25,123 nt of DNA from Clostridium sp. CAG:288. Its GTDB lineage: Bacteria; Bacillota_I; Bacilli_A; RFN20; CAG-288. The position numbers and the translations under genes are program-made. Where the stretch lies: positions 105,226 through 130,348 of the forward strand of contig FR898180.1 of assembly GCA_000437395.1 (NCBI GenBank), written 5' to 3'. Under the pieces are notes generated by a model. It searched no databases and had not been told where the DNA came from. It saw only the letters and a list, made by a program, of their open reading frames with translations. Shown one piece after another: positions 1 through 7,358 of this stretch (the stretch's first letter is position 1; each line of letters starts with the position of its first letter).

Positions 1-252
1 TGCAGTTGCTTCAACAATTTTCTTTGCATCAACATCTGAATCGATATCTGCTTCCATGACGCCTATTCTTAGTTCGTTCTTTAACAAATTGATAGTTTTT
101 ATTAATGTAGTTGTCTTACCACTACCAGGTGATGACATAAGATTTAATAAAAATACGCCTTTATTTTTTAATTCAGTGCGTAATTTTTCTGCATCTTTAT
201 CATTGTCATCAAAAATACTGCGTTTGACCTCAATTATTCTTACTGAATCCAT
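1..252 (-). CDS. hypB: HypB, nickel-insertion GTPase (N-terminal part, cut by window edge)
   Basis: The 84 visible codons carry the HypB G-domain start: a P-loop SSPGSGKT at residues 40-47, preceded by a hydrophobic strand (VFLLNL), then the switch-type motif MEADIDSDVDA at about 66-76. In the family, HypB is a cytoplasmic GTPase that works with HypA to load nickel into [NiFe]-hydrogenase, and in some bacteria into urease. The start is fixed by an AAGAGGT ribosome site 6 bases upstream of the ATG. The N-terminus lacks both the CxxCGC metal site of E. coli HypB and the His-rich stretch of rhizobial HypB; the gene before it (324-1145) has a His-rich N-terminus instead. It follows that gene on the same strand after a 71-base gap containing a hairpin, so co-transcription with the ABC importer is likely but not certain. 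The C-terminal two thirds lies outside the window. The family call is firm; the client enzyme is unknown. Confidence 0.9.
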   Translation of the reverse strand, partial: MDSVRIIEVKRSIFDDNDKDAEKLRTELKNKGVFLLNLMSSPGSGKTTTLIKTINLLKNELRIGVMEADIDSDVDAKKIVEATA

Positions 253-280
253 AAATACCTCTTAAAAATATTTGTAACAT

Positions 281-316
281 AAAATGCCGAATTTATCAAT
301 AAAATCCGACATTTTT
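281..316. promoter_or_regulatory. Intergenic hairpin between the TPR gene and hypB
   Basis: A stem of about 13 pairs, two of them G-U (AAATGTCGGATTT against AAATTCGGCATTT on the minus strand), closes a short loop. On the minus strand it is followed by TTTTATG, a poor T-tract. On the plus strand it runs straight into TTTTTT. It could be a partial terminator or attenuator that lowers hypB expression relative to the transporter genes, or a stabilising 3' hairpin. Its role is inferred only. Confidence 0.4.
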
Positions 317-323
317 TACTATT

Positions 324-1145
324 TCATTTAACTTTAAAATACCAAATTGCTAACCCTGAAAAACTTGACCAATATTCATCGCAACTATAAGCTTTATCTA
401 AAGCTGTAATAGCAAGCTTATTTTCTTTTTTATATTCGTAGAAAAAATACTGGCCGACTAAGAAAATTAAATTTGTCAAATTATCTACTTTCGACTTTTC
501 TTCTAGATATTTTGCATCTTCTCCTTTAAAAAGTTTTATAGCATAATCGTATCCAACATGATGACCAACATCCATTTCAAAATACAAATTTAAAGCTTTA
601 TCAATATTTTCATTTAAACACATTAAGCTCAATAAATACCAATATAGTACCGCTATATACATTTCTGAATTATCTTGGCATAAAGGAAACAAACTATAAA
701 AAATGTCTTTTGCTTTTTTATATTCTTTTTTATAAAAAAAACAGAGAGCTATTCTATATTCAATATCTAATTTATCATTGCTTTCTTTATTTAATTGTTC
801 GAATAAACGTAGTGATTCATCAAGTCTAGCTGTAGTTAAAAGTCTTATAGCTTTAATTCTTTTAGCTTGGTAATTATTAGAATCAATTCTTAATATTTGA
901 TCGCATACTTTTATTGCGTCTCTATACCTAAATTGAAGACATAAAGCCTTTGTTAATTCCAAAAACAATTCAATTGACTCACCTTTAATGGCAATTTCGT
1001 CTTTAATTCTTTTAACGTTTTCATCATCATAATTTTTTTCTTTTTCACCGAACATTTCAACATATACGTTTGAACGTATATTCGATAATTTTGGATGAGT
1101 GTGTGTACTCTTTCCGTGAGTGTGATTTATATTTTCTTTACACAT
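324..1145 (-). CDS. TPR-repeat protein with His-rich N-terminus, possibly metal-binding
   Basis: This is a 273-residue soluble protein with no signal peptide or membrane segment. The first 20 residues contain Cys2 and two HTH motifs (His8/His10 and His15/His17), the kind of cluster that binds Ni, Co, Zn or Cu in metallochaperones. From about residue 55 to the end the pattern is paired amphipathic helices typical of tetratricopeptide repeats, for example AIKVCDQILRIDSNNYQAK and DIEYRIALCFFYKKEYKKAK, so it is probably a protein-interaction scaffold. It starts 10 bases after the permease gene at 1156; its ribosome site (GGTGA) is weak and overlaps the end of that gene, suggesting translational coupling. 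hypB follows. Context suggests a role in handling the imported metal or presenting it to HypB; no direct family precedent is known to me. TPR call moderate, metal function speculative. Confidence 0.7.
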   Translation of the reverse strand: MCKENINHTHGKSTHTHPKLSNIRSNVYVEMFGEKEKNYDDENVKRIKDEIAIKGESIELFLELTKALCLQFRYRDAIKVCDQILRIDSNNYQAKRIKAIRLLTTARLDESLRLFEQLNKESNDKLDIEYRIALCFFYKKEYKKAKDIFYSLFPLCQDNSEMYIAVLYWYLLSLMCLNENIDKALNLYFEMDVGHHVGYDYAIKLFKGEDAKYLEEKSKVDNLTNLIFLVGQYFFYEYKKENKLAITALDKAYSCDEYWSSFSGLAIWYFKVK

Positions 1146-1155
1146 AGTTTCACCA

Positions 1156-1977
1156 TCAAATACTTTCTGAATCTAAAATAACTTCGTTTCGTCTTTCGAC
1201 GTATATAGAGACGAAATAAAACGCTAATGATATAAGCATTATGCATAAGCATGGAACTATTAGATATTGGTAAGCTCCGACCATTATTGCCCCACGAGAT
1301 CTAGCAAAATTAATCATTACCCCCCAAGTTGGATAATATAAATTACCTATTCCTAAAAAGCTTAAAGTTGACTCCATCATAATGCAGCTATTTATTCCTA
1401 GTAAGAACTTTGAAATTAAAACATCTGATACATTTGGCAATACGTGCCTTATAGCGATGTGCCAATAAGAATATTTATACATTTTGCAAGCTTCAATAAA
1501 CGGCAAAGAATATATGTGCATCACTTTAGCTTTTACTGCTCTAGCAATGCCAACCCAACTAAATAGACTAATAACTACAATCAATCCTATAGTTGATTTT
1601 CCTATAAACATAGAAAGAACTATCAAAACAATTAACCTTGGAAGCATTGTAAAAGAATCACATATTCCGCTAAAAATTGTACCAACAATTCCTTTTTTTG
1701 AAGCTAATAAGCCAATAACTAATCCTAATATAAGAGCAAAAATACTAGAAGACAATCCAACTAATAAAGTTTCTCTAGTTCCATAAACTAATTCAGTAAA
1801 AATATCATATCCTAGTGAGTTAGTTCCTAAAATGTGTTTTGAAGAAATAGGAAGCCAAACTCCAAACGATTCTTTTCTACCATAATTTGTAAATAGTTGT
1901 GGAAACAAAGAAAATAGCAAAAATATAGATAAAATAACTATTCCAACAATTAAAAAAGGCAATCTTTTTCTATTCAT
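1156..1977 (-). CDS. ABC importer permease, OppC/NikC type
   Basis: This 273-residue integral membrane protein has a short cytoplasmic N-terminus, a first membrane segment at about residues 9-28, a periplasm-facing loop containing HILGTNSLGYDIFTELVYG (the family's typical HxLGTDxxGRDxxSRxxYG signature), and then about five further segments. The EAA-type loop, near residues 160-180 (FIEACKMYKYSYWHIAIRHVLPN), is where the permease docks on the ATPase. It is the second channel subunit of a peptide/nickel-family importer and pairs with the protein at 1970-2953. Its ATG lies 8 bases inside that upstream gene, so the two are translationally coupled. Length is normal for OppC/NikC. Subfamily (peptide or nickel) cannot be decided from this subunit alone. 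Confidence 0.9.
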   Translation of the reverse strand: MNRKRLPFLIVGIVILSIFLLFSLFPQLFTNYGRKESFGVWLPISSKHILGTNSLGYDIFTELVYGTRETLLVGLSSSIFALILGLVIGLLASKKGIVGTIFSGICDSFTMLPRLIVLIVLSMFIGKSTIGLIVVISLFSWVGIARAVKAKVMHIYSLPFIEACKMYKYSYWHIAIRHVLPNVSDVLISKFLLGINSCIMMESTLSFLGIGNLYYPTWGVMINFARSRGAIMVGAYQYLIVPCLCIMLISLAFYFVSIYVERRNEVILDSESI

Positions 1978-2953
1978 AAGACCTTGCTCCTTTTTTTATT
2001 TTTGGATCTATAATAATGCAAATCAAATCCGATAATATAACGCATATAATCATGAAAAAAGCAGTAACAAATAATATACCTTGCATCAAAGGATAATCTA
2101 AAGTATAAATAGCGCTATTCAATAGACCACCAACACCATTTATAGAAAAAATATTTTCGACAACTATGCTTCCACCAATAGAACTACCTATAGCAGTACC
2201 AGCCATGGAAATATAAGGTTGAATAGTATTTTTTAGCATGTAATTGTACTTTATTTTTCTATCAGATAATCCACGTTGTTTAGCATATAAAACGCTCTTA
2301 TCATCAACAAATTTAGCTGTAGTATTTCTTACTAATAAATATCGAGATGGAAGCGTTGAAATAACAATTGATAAAATAGGTAATATTAAATGATAAATTC
2401 TATCAAAAAAGTACTGTATTGTACCAGGCTTAGCATTAAGACCATTTAAGCCTGAATAAGGAAATAATTGAGCTTGAACACACAAAGTTATAACTAAAAC
2501 AAGTGCAATAGCAAAAGCTGGGATCGAATTTACAAAAATGAGAGATGTGGTAGATATTTTATCAAAAGAAGATTCTTTTTTATAGCCTGAATGCATGCCC
2601 CAAAATAAACCTAATGCTAAAGAAATTAAAATAGCTGGAATAGTTATTTGTAAAGAATAACCTATTCTCTCATTTATAAGGCTTGAAACAACTCTTTCAG
2701 CTTTATAAGAATAACCTAAAGTGCCATCAAATAGCGACTTTAAATAGAAGCCAAATTGAACAAAAATATTTTCATCTAAATGTAGAGCGTGATAATAGTA
2801 ATTGTATAATTCAGCACTCATTTCTTCTTCATCAAACCCTGTTAAATAAGCTATAGGGTCTCCTTGTAATAATCTAGGTAAAGCAAAATTTAAAATAACA
2901 ATAAAAAGGAAGCAAACTAATGCAGTAATAATATGTTTTAAATATTTTTTCAT
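1970..2953 (-). CDS. ABC importer permease, OppB/NikB type
   Basis: This 327-residue permease has an N-terminal membrane segment at about residues 8-28, an extracytoplasmic domain (about 30-95), and roughly five further membrane segments. The EAA-like region is near residues 215-240 (AKQRGLSDRKIKYNYMLKNTIQP), followed by the family's GGSIVVENIFSINGVGGLL motif (usual form G.VxxExIFxxPGxG.L). It forms the channel with the gene at 1156-1977, which overlaps it by 8 bases. The start has a GGAGAG ribosome site at good spacing. It sits after the binding-protein gene with a 26-base gap. The operon order here is ATPases, binding protein, then permeases, whereas Opp operons more often place the ATPases last. 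Confidence 0.9.
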   Translation of the reverse strand: MKKYLKHIITALVCFLFIVILNFALPRLLQGDPIAYLTGFDEEEMSAELYNYYYHALHLDENIFVQFGFYLKSLFDGTLGYSYKAERVVSSLINERIGYSLQITIPAILISLALGLFWGMHSGYKKESSFDKISTTSLIFVNSIPAFAIALVLVITLCVQAQLFPYSGLNGLNAKPGTIQYFFDRIYHLILPILSIVISTLPSRYLLVRNTTAKFVDDKSVLYAKQRGLSDRKIKYNYMLKNTIQPYISMAGTAIGSSIGGSIVVENIFSINGVGGLLNSAIYTLDYPLMQGILFVTAFFMIICVILSDLICIIIDPKIKKGARSYE

Positions 2954-2979
2954 ATTAGTGCTCTCCTTTCTTTTTTAAA

Positions 2980-4575
2980 TTATTTTTTCATAGAAAACCA
3001 GTTATTAATGTTATTTATTCCAAATGTTGAATCAAGTGTAATATCAGTTAACGAAGCTGAATATGCAACTATTAAACTATCCCAATATAATGCAATAGCT
3101 GGAGTTTCTTGAGCGTAGAAGTCTTGTAGTTGACCAGCATAATTTATATATTCTTCTAATGTTTTTGCATTATTTAAGCTATTAATAATTTCGTTAAGGC
3201 TATCATCAAACACTTGTGCTCCACCTTGAGTTTGATGGTTTCCATTAATATACATGTCTCCAAGATTTTTCATACCAAAAGCTGTATATCCCATAATAGC
3301 AGCTTCCATAGAGACAGTACTTCCCTGCTCACTAGCAAATTTATTACTTGTTTTAGCATTATAAGTAGTCGCATCTACTGTATCTAAGTTTACTTTAATA
3401 CCAAATTTTTCTAGTTGTGTTTTAACAAATTCAGCATAACCGACATGCATTTCTTTGCTAGCATTGACTGTTAGTTTAAACTCAGCACTGATTCCATCTT
3501 TTACCCAATATTTGTCATCTTTGGTGTATCCAGCCCTAATCATGTATTCGCTAGCTTTATCATAGTTAGTTTTAAGTTGTTCAGTCTCTTTAAATCCTAC
3601 TAATGTTGTCGGAGCAAAACTTCTATTTGGTGTACTTGCATATTTGCTACCAAAATACTCTTTAAATTGTTCATAATCTAAGGCGTAAGAAATGGCAAAA
3701 CGTATATTTTTATCACTTAATAAACCATTTTTATTGTTAAAAACTAACATTGCAGGACAATTTGTTGCGGCAATACTACTTAACTTAACTTTATTAGAAT
3801 TTCCTAAAACATTTTGATAAGTTGATGATACACCCATAGAGTAATTCCAAACGAAATCTAATTGTTCATTTAATAAAGATGAATACATTATTTCTTCATT
3901 ATTAAAAAGTTTATATATTACCTTATCAAAGTGAGGCTTTTGTGGATAGTATTCATTTATAGTAAATGTAAGTGCACCCGCTTCTTTATTAAAGCTTTCA
4001 AGTTTATATGGTCCACATGTTACCCTTGAATCACTTTCAGTTATTTGTTCTTTAGTTTTATTTTCATAAATATGTTTTGGACGAATTCTAAAAGTTGTCA
4101 TATCATCTAGTGCTTTAACATTTGCATTTGTCAAAGTTAAAGTAACGCTATTTTTATCATCCGAATAAGAATAGTTTTCATATGTTCCAACTATATTCTT
4201 TGAACTAAAAGCCGGATTTTCGGACGTTGATTCATATTCAAGAGAATAAACAATATCCTCAGCAGTAACTTTTTCCCCATCGCTCCAATATAAATTTTCT
4301 TTTATTGTATACGTCCATGTTTTGCTATCATTAGAACTATAACTAGCTACCAGTGGTGAATACTCTCCATTTTCGTTTTTGCTAACTAGTGGCATTTCTG
4401 AAACTCCGCTAGCTAACATGTCATAAGCATATTCGTCTCTTTGAGCTTTTTCTATTTGAGATGTAGTTCCAATTGTTATTTGTTTAACATCTTTATTGCT
4501 ATTTTTACATCCACTTACAGATATTAAGCATAATGCTAATATCGGAAATATATATTTTTTATCTTTAAAATTCAT
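2980..4575 (-). CDS. Substrate-binding lipoprotein of an Opp/Nik-family ABC importer (SBP family 5)
   Basis: The 531-residue precursor has a signal sequence (residues 1-22) ending in a lipobox, SVSGC, with the lipidated Cys23. The mature part follows the SBP_bac_5 layout: PLVASYSSNDSKTWTYTIKE and WSDGEKVTAEDIVYSLEY near the start (family motif W.DG.p.TAeDVvfs), a central NIRFAISYALDYEQF motif, then YTKDDKYWVKDG and the C-terminal ETPAIALYW region. It captures substrate outside the membrane and delivers it to the two permeases. The ATG lies 11 bases inside the preceding ATPase gene and is preceded by GAGG, so it is coupled. The substrate cannot be read from sequence. The family binds oligopeptides, nickel or nickel-histidine and opine-metallophore complexes; linkage to hypB makes a nickel substrate plausible. 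Confidence 0.9.
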   Translation of the reverse strand: MNFKDKKYIFPILALCLISVSGCKNSNKDVKQITIGTTSQIEKAQRDEYAYDMLASGVSEMPLVSKNENGEYSPLVASYSSNDSKTWTYTIKENLYWSDGEKVTAEDIVYSLEYESTSENPAFSSKNIVGTYENYSYSDDKNSVTLTLTNANVKALDDMTTFRIRPKHIYENKTKEQITESDSRVTCGPYKLESFNKEAGALTFTINEYYPQKPHFDKVIYKLFNNEEIMYSSLLNEQLDFVWNYSMGVSSTYQNVLGNSNKVKLSSIAATNCPAMLVFNNKNGLLSDKNIRFAISYALDYEQFKEYFGSKYASTPNRSFAPTTLVGFKETEQLKTNYDKASEYMIRAGYTKDDKYWVKDGISAEFKLTVNASKEMHVGYAEFVKTQLEKFGIKVNLDTVDATTYNAKTSNKFASEQGSTVSMEAAIMGYTAFGMKNLGDMYINGNHQTQGGAQVFDDSLNEIINSLNNAKTLEEYINYAGQLQDFYAQETPAIALYWDSLIVAYSASLTDITLDSTFGINNINNWFSMKK

Positions 4576-5203
4576 CTTTTTTTACCTCATATGTTATTCC
4601 GTTTTTTAGCACAAAAACCTTAGAACAACATTTTTTTATTAATTCTTTATCATGACTAATCATTAAAATTGCTCCTATACTTTTATTCAATTCGCGCTTA
4701 AGTAAAGCAATAATATTAGCTTGAGTTGAAACATCAAGCATCGATGTTGCTTCATCAAGTATTAGAAGTTCAGGTTTTAATAACAAAGCTTTACCGATTG
4801 CAATTCTTTGAGCTTCTCCACCTGAAATTTGGTGTGGATAATGGTTTAATATATCTCGCTTTAATTCAACAGATTTACACATTTTATCTATAAAACTATC
4901 TATTTGATCTTTAGGACATATTTTATGATATTTAATTAATTCTTTAACACCATCAATAATTCTTTGCGATGGATCTAAAATTGCAAACGGTTGTTGATAT
5001 ACCATTTGAACATTGCTTTTTTTAGGCAATATTACTCCATCATCTGCTTTAATTAAATTACAAAGAATTTTTGCTAATGTCGATTTGCCAGAACCACTAT
5101 CACCATATAAGCCAACAATTTCATTGTTTGATATTTCTAAAGTTGCATCACTTAAAACAATTTTTTTGTCAAATGATTTTTTAATTCCGCATATGTTAAT
5201 CAT
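4565..5203 (-). CDS. ABC importer ATPase, OppF/NikE-like (short form)
   Basis: This 212-residue cytoplasmic ATPase has all nucleotide-binding motifs: Walker A GDSGSGKS (34-41), Q-loop around VQMVYQQP (65-72), signature ISGGEAQR (126-133), Walker B LLILDEAT (146-153) and the switch His in MISHDKEL. It ends shortly after the core domain and lacks the C-terminal extension of OppF, so it is nearer in size to NikE-type ATPases. It pairs with the ATPase at 5196-6068 to energise the importer. The start has a strong GGAGG ribosome site located inside the end of the upstream gene, and the reading frames overlap by 8 bases. Confidence 0.9.
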   Translation of the reverse strand: MINICGIKKSFDKKIVLSDATLEISNNEIVGLYGDSGSGKSTLAKILCNLIKADDGVILPKKSNVQMVYQQPFAILDPSQRIIDGVKELIKYHKICPKDQIDSFIDKMCKSVELKRDILNHYPHQISGGEAQRIAIGKALLLKPELLILDEATSMLDVSTQANIIALLKRELNKSIGAILMISHDKELIKKCCSKVFVLKNGITYEVKKDEF

Positions 5204-6068
5204 TTTGACAACCTCCGTTATTTAAGCACTTATCATTTGCTTCTTTGCAACGGCAATAAAATGGACAATTACCACGTTGTTCTCTAATTATTGGGGTTTC
5301 AGCCATACCATTTTCTACTAATGAATTAATTAAAGCTCTTGTATAAGAACTCTTAGGAGCTTCTAATACATCAATCGCTTTTCCTTTTTCCATTGTTTTA
5401 CCATTGCATAAAACAATAACTTCTTTACATTTCTTAGCAATGGATATATCGTGTGTAATGAACAATTTTGCAGCATTAGGAAATAAAGAATCAATCAATT
5501 CTAAAAACTCAAACTTACGCTCGTCTTCTAAACCATTAGTTGGTTCATCAGCTATAACAAATTTAGCATTAGAACAAATTCCTATTGCAATAACTACTCT
5601 TTGTGCCATTCCTCCGGATAATTCAAATGGATATTTATCCATAATTTCCTCAGGATTTGAAAATCCCACAGCACGAAGCTTAATTAAAGCTGTTTCTTTC
5701 ATTTTTTGTTTAGGCGTGTTTATTCTTTTTAAGCTATCAAAAATTTGATCTTTAACTTTTCTTGATTGGCTTAAATTTTCATATCCATTTTGTGGTATAT
5801 AAACTATTTCATCACCAAGTAATTTATGTAAACTTTTTCTTTTTGACAAATCTTGTCCATCAAAAAAAAGTTTTATTTCGTTTGCCTTAACGTTGCTTGG
5901 CAATAGCTTCATTATCGAATAAGCTATAATTGTTTTTCCTGATCCAGTTTCTCCTATAAGGGCTAATGATTCACCAGAGTCTATTTTAAATTCTACATTG
6001 CTTACTAACGTTTTATATTTTTCATTTAAACGTGCGAGTATTTGTCCACTACAATAATCAATTAACAT
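5196..6068 (-). CDS. ABC importer ATPase, OppD/NikD-like, first gene of the operon
   Basis: This 290-residue ATPase has Walker A GETGSGKT (39-46), signature LSGGMAQR (150-157), Walker B KFVIADEP (169-176) and the H-loop FITHDISIAKKC. The C-terminal tail matches the oligopeptide-transporter C-terminal region (CPFYCRC, then two more cysteines before the end). Cysteines in this tail ligate an iron-sulfur cluster in at least one DppD, so the same is possible here. It is the promoter-proximal gene of the importer operon. No Shine-Dalgarno sequence precedes its ATG; instead a TATAAA -10 element ends 6 bases upstream, so the mRNA is predicted to be leaderless. The TetR-family gene at 6211 is divergent. 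Confidence 0.9.
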   Translation of the reverse strand: MLIDYCSGQILARLNEKYKTLVSNVEFKIDSGESLALIGETGSGKTIIAYSIMKLLPSNVKANEIKLFFDGQDLSKRKSLHKLLGDEIVYIPQNGYENLSQSRKVKDQIFDSLKRINTPKQKMKETALIKLRAVGFSNPEEIMDKYPFELSGGMAQRVVIAIGICSNAKFVIADEPTNGLEDERKFEFLELIDSLFPNAAKLFITHDISIAKKCKEVIVLCNGKTMEKGKAIDVLEAPKSSYTRALINSLVENGMAETPIIREQRGNCPFYCRCKEANDKCLNNGGCQND

Positions 6069-6103
6069 AGGCTTTTTATACCATTTTCGCGTATTTAAAT
6101 CAA
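6068..6103 (-). promoter_or_regulatory. Importer operon promoter, predicted leaderless
   Basis: On the minus strand, TTGATT (6098-6103), a 17-base spacer ending in TGG, and TATAAA (6075-6080) form an extended -10 promoter. Six bases separate the -10 from the ATG at 6068, which puts +1 on the A of the start codon. Confidence 0.7.
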
Positions 6104-6107
6104 CACT

Positions 6108-6129
6108 TTAATCGTTTTTGTTCGGTTAA
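6108..6129. promoter_or_regulatory. Candidate TetR-family operator 1
   Basis: An imperfect palindrome, TTAATCG, 8 bases, CGGTTAA, ends 4 bases upstream of the importer -35 box. It resembles operator 2 at 6150-6171; the two share TTAAT on the left and TTGTTCG-R-TTA on the right and are 42 bases apart (about four helical turns). Its assignment to the adjacent TetR-family protein is inferred. Confidence 0.45.
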
Positions 6130-6149
6130 TTTTAAATTAATTGTATTTA

Positions 6150-6171
6150 TTAATACATATTGTTCGATTAG
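6150..6171. promoter_or_regulatory. Candidate TetR-family operator 2
   Basis: This is the second copy of the 22-base imperfect palindrome: TTAATAC, 8 bases, CGATTAG. It ends 4 bases upstream of the -35 box of the regulator promoter, the mirror of how operator 1 sits against the importer promoter. Equal placement next to both promoters suggests that one regulator controls both directions. Confidence 0.45.
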
Positions 6172-6175
6172 ATAA

Positions 6176-6211
6176 TTGACTCCAAACAAAATGTATGGTA
6201 CTATTTGACTA
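6176..6211 (+). promoter_or_regulatory. Regulator gene promoter, predicted leaderless
   Basis: TTGACT (6176-6181), a 17-base spacer ending in TGG, then TACTAT (6199-6204) gives an extended -10 promoter. The ATG at 6211 is exactly 6 bases after the -10, so +1 falls on the start codon. No ribosome site is present. Confidence 0.65.
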
Positions 6212-6765
6212 TGAATAAGAAAACAGAAATTACAAACAAAAAAATATACGACGCATTCAAAAAAGTATTGCAAGAAAAAAATTATGATGAAATTAATGTA
6301 CAAGATATTTTAAACTTCTCAGGAGTATCTAGAAGCACATTTTATGCTCATTTTAAAACAAAATCAGAGTTACTCCACTCCATATGTTCAAATATCTTTG
6401 ACCATGTCTTTTCCCATTCTTTACAAGAGGAGAAAAGTCATGATTTTTCTAAAGCGTCAATATTCGAATATAAACATTTTATAACTCATATCTTTTATCA
6501 CTTATACGATGATAGAGAGTTAATAACAGCTATTTTCTCTTCCGAAAGTAAAGGTGTATTTGTCAACTATATGCGCAGTGCACTTAAACCATTAGCTGAA
6601 ATATGTATAAAAAGTAACTATGTAACAAAAAAAGATATTCCTCAAGAATTACAAGTTTCTAGTATGATTGAATGTTTCATAGCTCTTATACAGTATTGGA
6701 TAGACACTAAGTTTGAAACAATACCAGAAACTTTAACCGACTATTTTATAAAAATGGTTTCATAA
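6211..6765 (+). CDS. TetR-family transcriptional regulator
   Basis: This 184-residue protein has an N-terminal TetR helix-turn-helix: ITNKKIYDAFKKVLQEK leads to INVQDILNFSGVSRSTFYAHF (about residues 30-50) and the KTKSELLHSI helix, the standard layout of the family. The rest is an all-helical ligand or dimer domain; the ligand is unknown. I chose the ATG at 6211 rather than the in-frame TTG two codons earlier because the promoter places the transcript start at 6211. It is divergent from the importer operon with a 142-base shared region holding two candidate operators, so it probably controls that operon and itself. A terminator follows it. If the operon is a nickel importer, this would be a non-NikR type of control. 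Confidence 0.9.
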   Translation: MNKKTEITNKKIYDAFKKVLQEKNYDEINVQDILNFSGVSRSTFYAHFKTKSELLHSICSNIFDHVFSHSLQEEKSHDFSKASIFEYKHFITHIFYHLYDDRELITAIFSSESKGVFVNYMRSALKPLAEICIKSNYVTKKDIPQELQVSSMIECFIALIQYWIDTKFETIPETLTDYFIKMVS

Positions 6766-6785
6766 TAAATTAAAGCAAAAAAATA

Positions 6786-6830
6786 AATACAAAAGCGAAC
6801 ATTTGTGATCGTTATTGTATTTTTTTTATT
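6786..6830 (+). terminator. Rho-independent terminator of the TetR-family gene
   Basis: The inverted repeat AATACAA...TTGTATT is extended inward by GCGA/TCGT pairing and is followed by a run of T (6820-6827). It lies 21 bases after the regulator stop. Confidence 0.75.
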
Positions 6831-6841
6831 AAATAACAATG

Positions 6842-6922
6842 AAGCCTCAACCATCAAATAACATATATTTGTAGTCTGGGAGAATAAAATGAAGTGCATA
6901 GTTTTTCAATTGATTGAGGCTT
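6842..6922. repeat. Inverted repeat bracketing a possible structured RNA
   Basis: AAGCCTCAA (6842-6850) pairs perfectly with TTGAGGCTT (6914-6922) across 63 bases. Inside is a second perfect hairpin, CAAATA, loop ACATA, TATTTG (6855-6871), and an extension of the outer stem (TCAA/TTGA) that competes with it. No T-run follows on the plus strand, so it is not a plain terminator. I do not recognise it as a known riboswitch or insertion-sequence end. Confidence 0.45.
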
Positions 6923-7130
6923 ATAACTATATAATGAATTGTTCCTAATCGGTTTCTATTTTAATTTTTAATTTTTAGAGATAAATTATGATAAGTAATT
7001 GTTTTATATAGGAAAGTTTTTGTGGGGAGTTATGTATTGCTTATTTAAATTAATTTATGCTTTCAATTAAAAGAACAACTCATTGTCCATAATAATGCAC
7101 ATATAAAATGTAGTGCCATCATATCTGCCT
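6923..7130. other. AT-rich gap, no gene recognised
   Basis: Together with 6766-6922 this makes a gene-free stretch of about 365 bases. Apart from the terminator and the inverted repeat listed separately, I see no supported gene or RNA here. Confidence 0.5.
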
Positions 7131-7358
7131 TTAAATAGATAGTTTTAAACTATCAACCAAATTTTCTACGTCATTTGTAGAAACCCTGGAAGAAAATCGT
7201 TGACCACTAAGCCAATTTGTATTTGAAGCTAATTTTTCAAGATTACTAGTACTAAAACCTGATGAAGCTGAAGTGCCAAATGGAATTATTGTTTTACCTT
7301 CAAAATTATTTAATTCGACAAAGTCATCTATTACCCAGCTTAATTCCCTCCACCAGTT
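7131..7358 (-). pseudogene. Flavodoxin remnant (C-terminal part only)
   Basis: Read on the minus strand, this is the last 75 codons of a flavodoxin of the Flavodoxin_4 type. It starts at the conserved NWW (family form P.WWG), continues through FEGKTIIPFGTSASSGFSTS, and reaches NTNWLSGQRFSSRVSTNDV before its stop. The FMN-binding N-terminal half is absent and the frame is closed by TGA directly upstream, with no start codon or ribosome site. Homology begins at the exact point where a beta-helix remnant (7340-7705) ends in another frame, so the two were joined by a rearrangement. Not expected to be functional. Confidence 0.75.

Noticed and set aside
6205..6210. TTG start two codons before the ATG of the TetR-family gene
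   Set aside because: The predicted transcript start is at 6211, and the two extra codons add nothing to the fold.
6842..6922. Terminator reading of the long inverted repeat
   Set aside because: The loop is 63 bases and no T-run follows the plus-strand stem.
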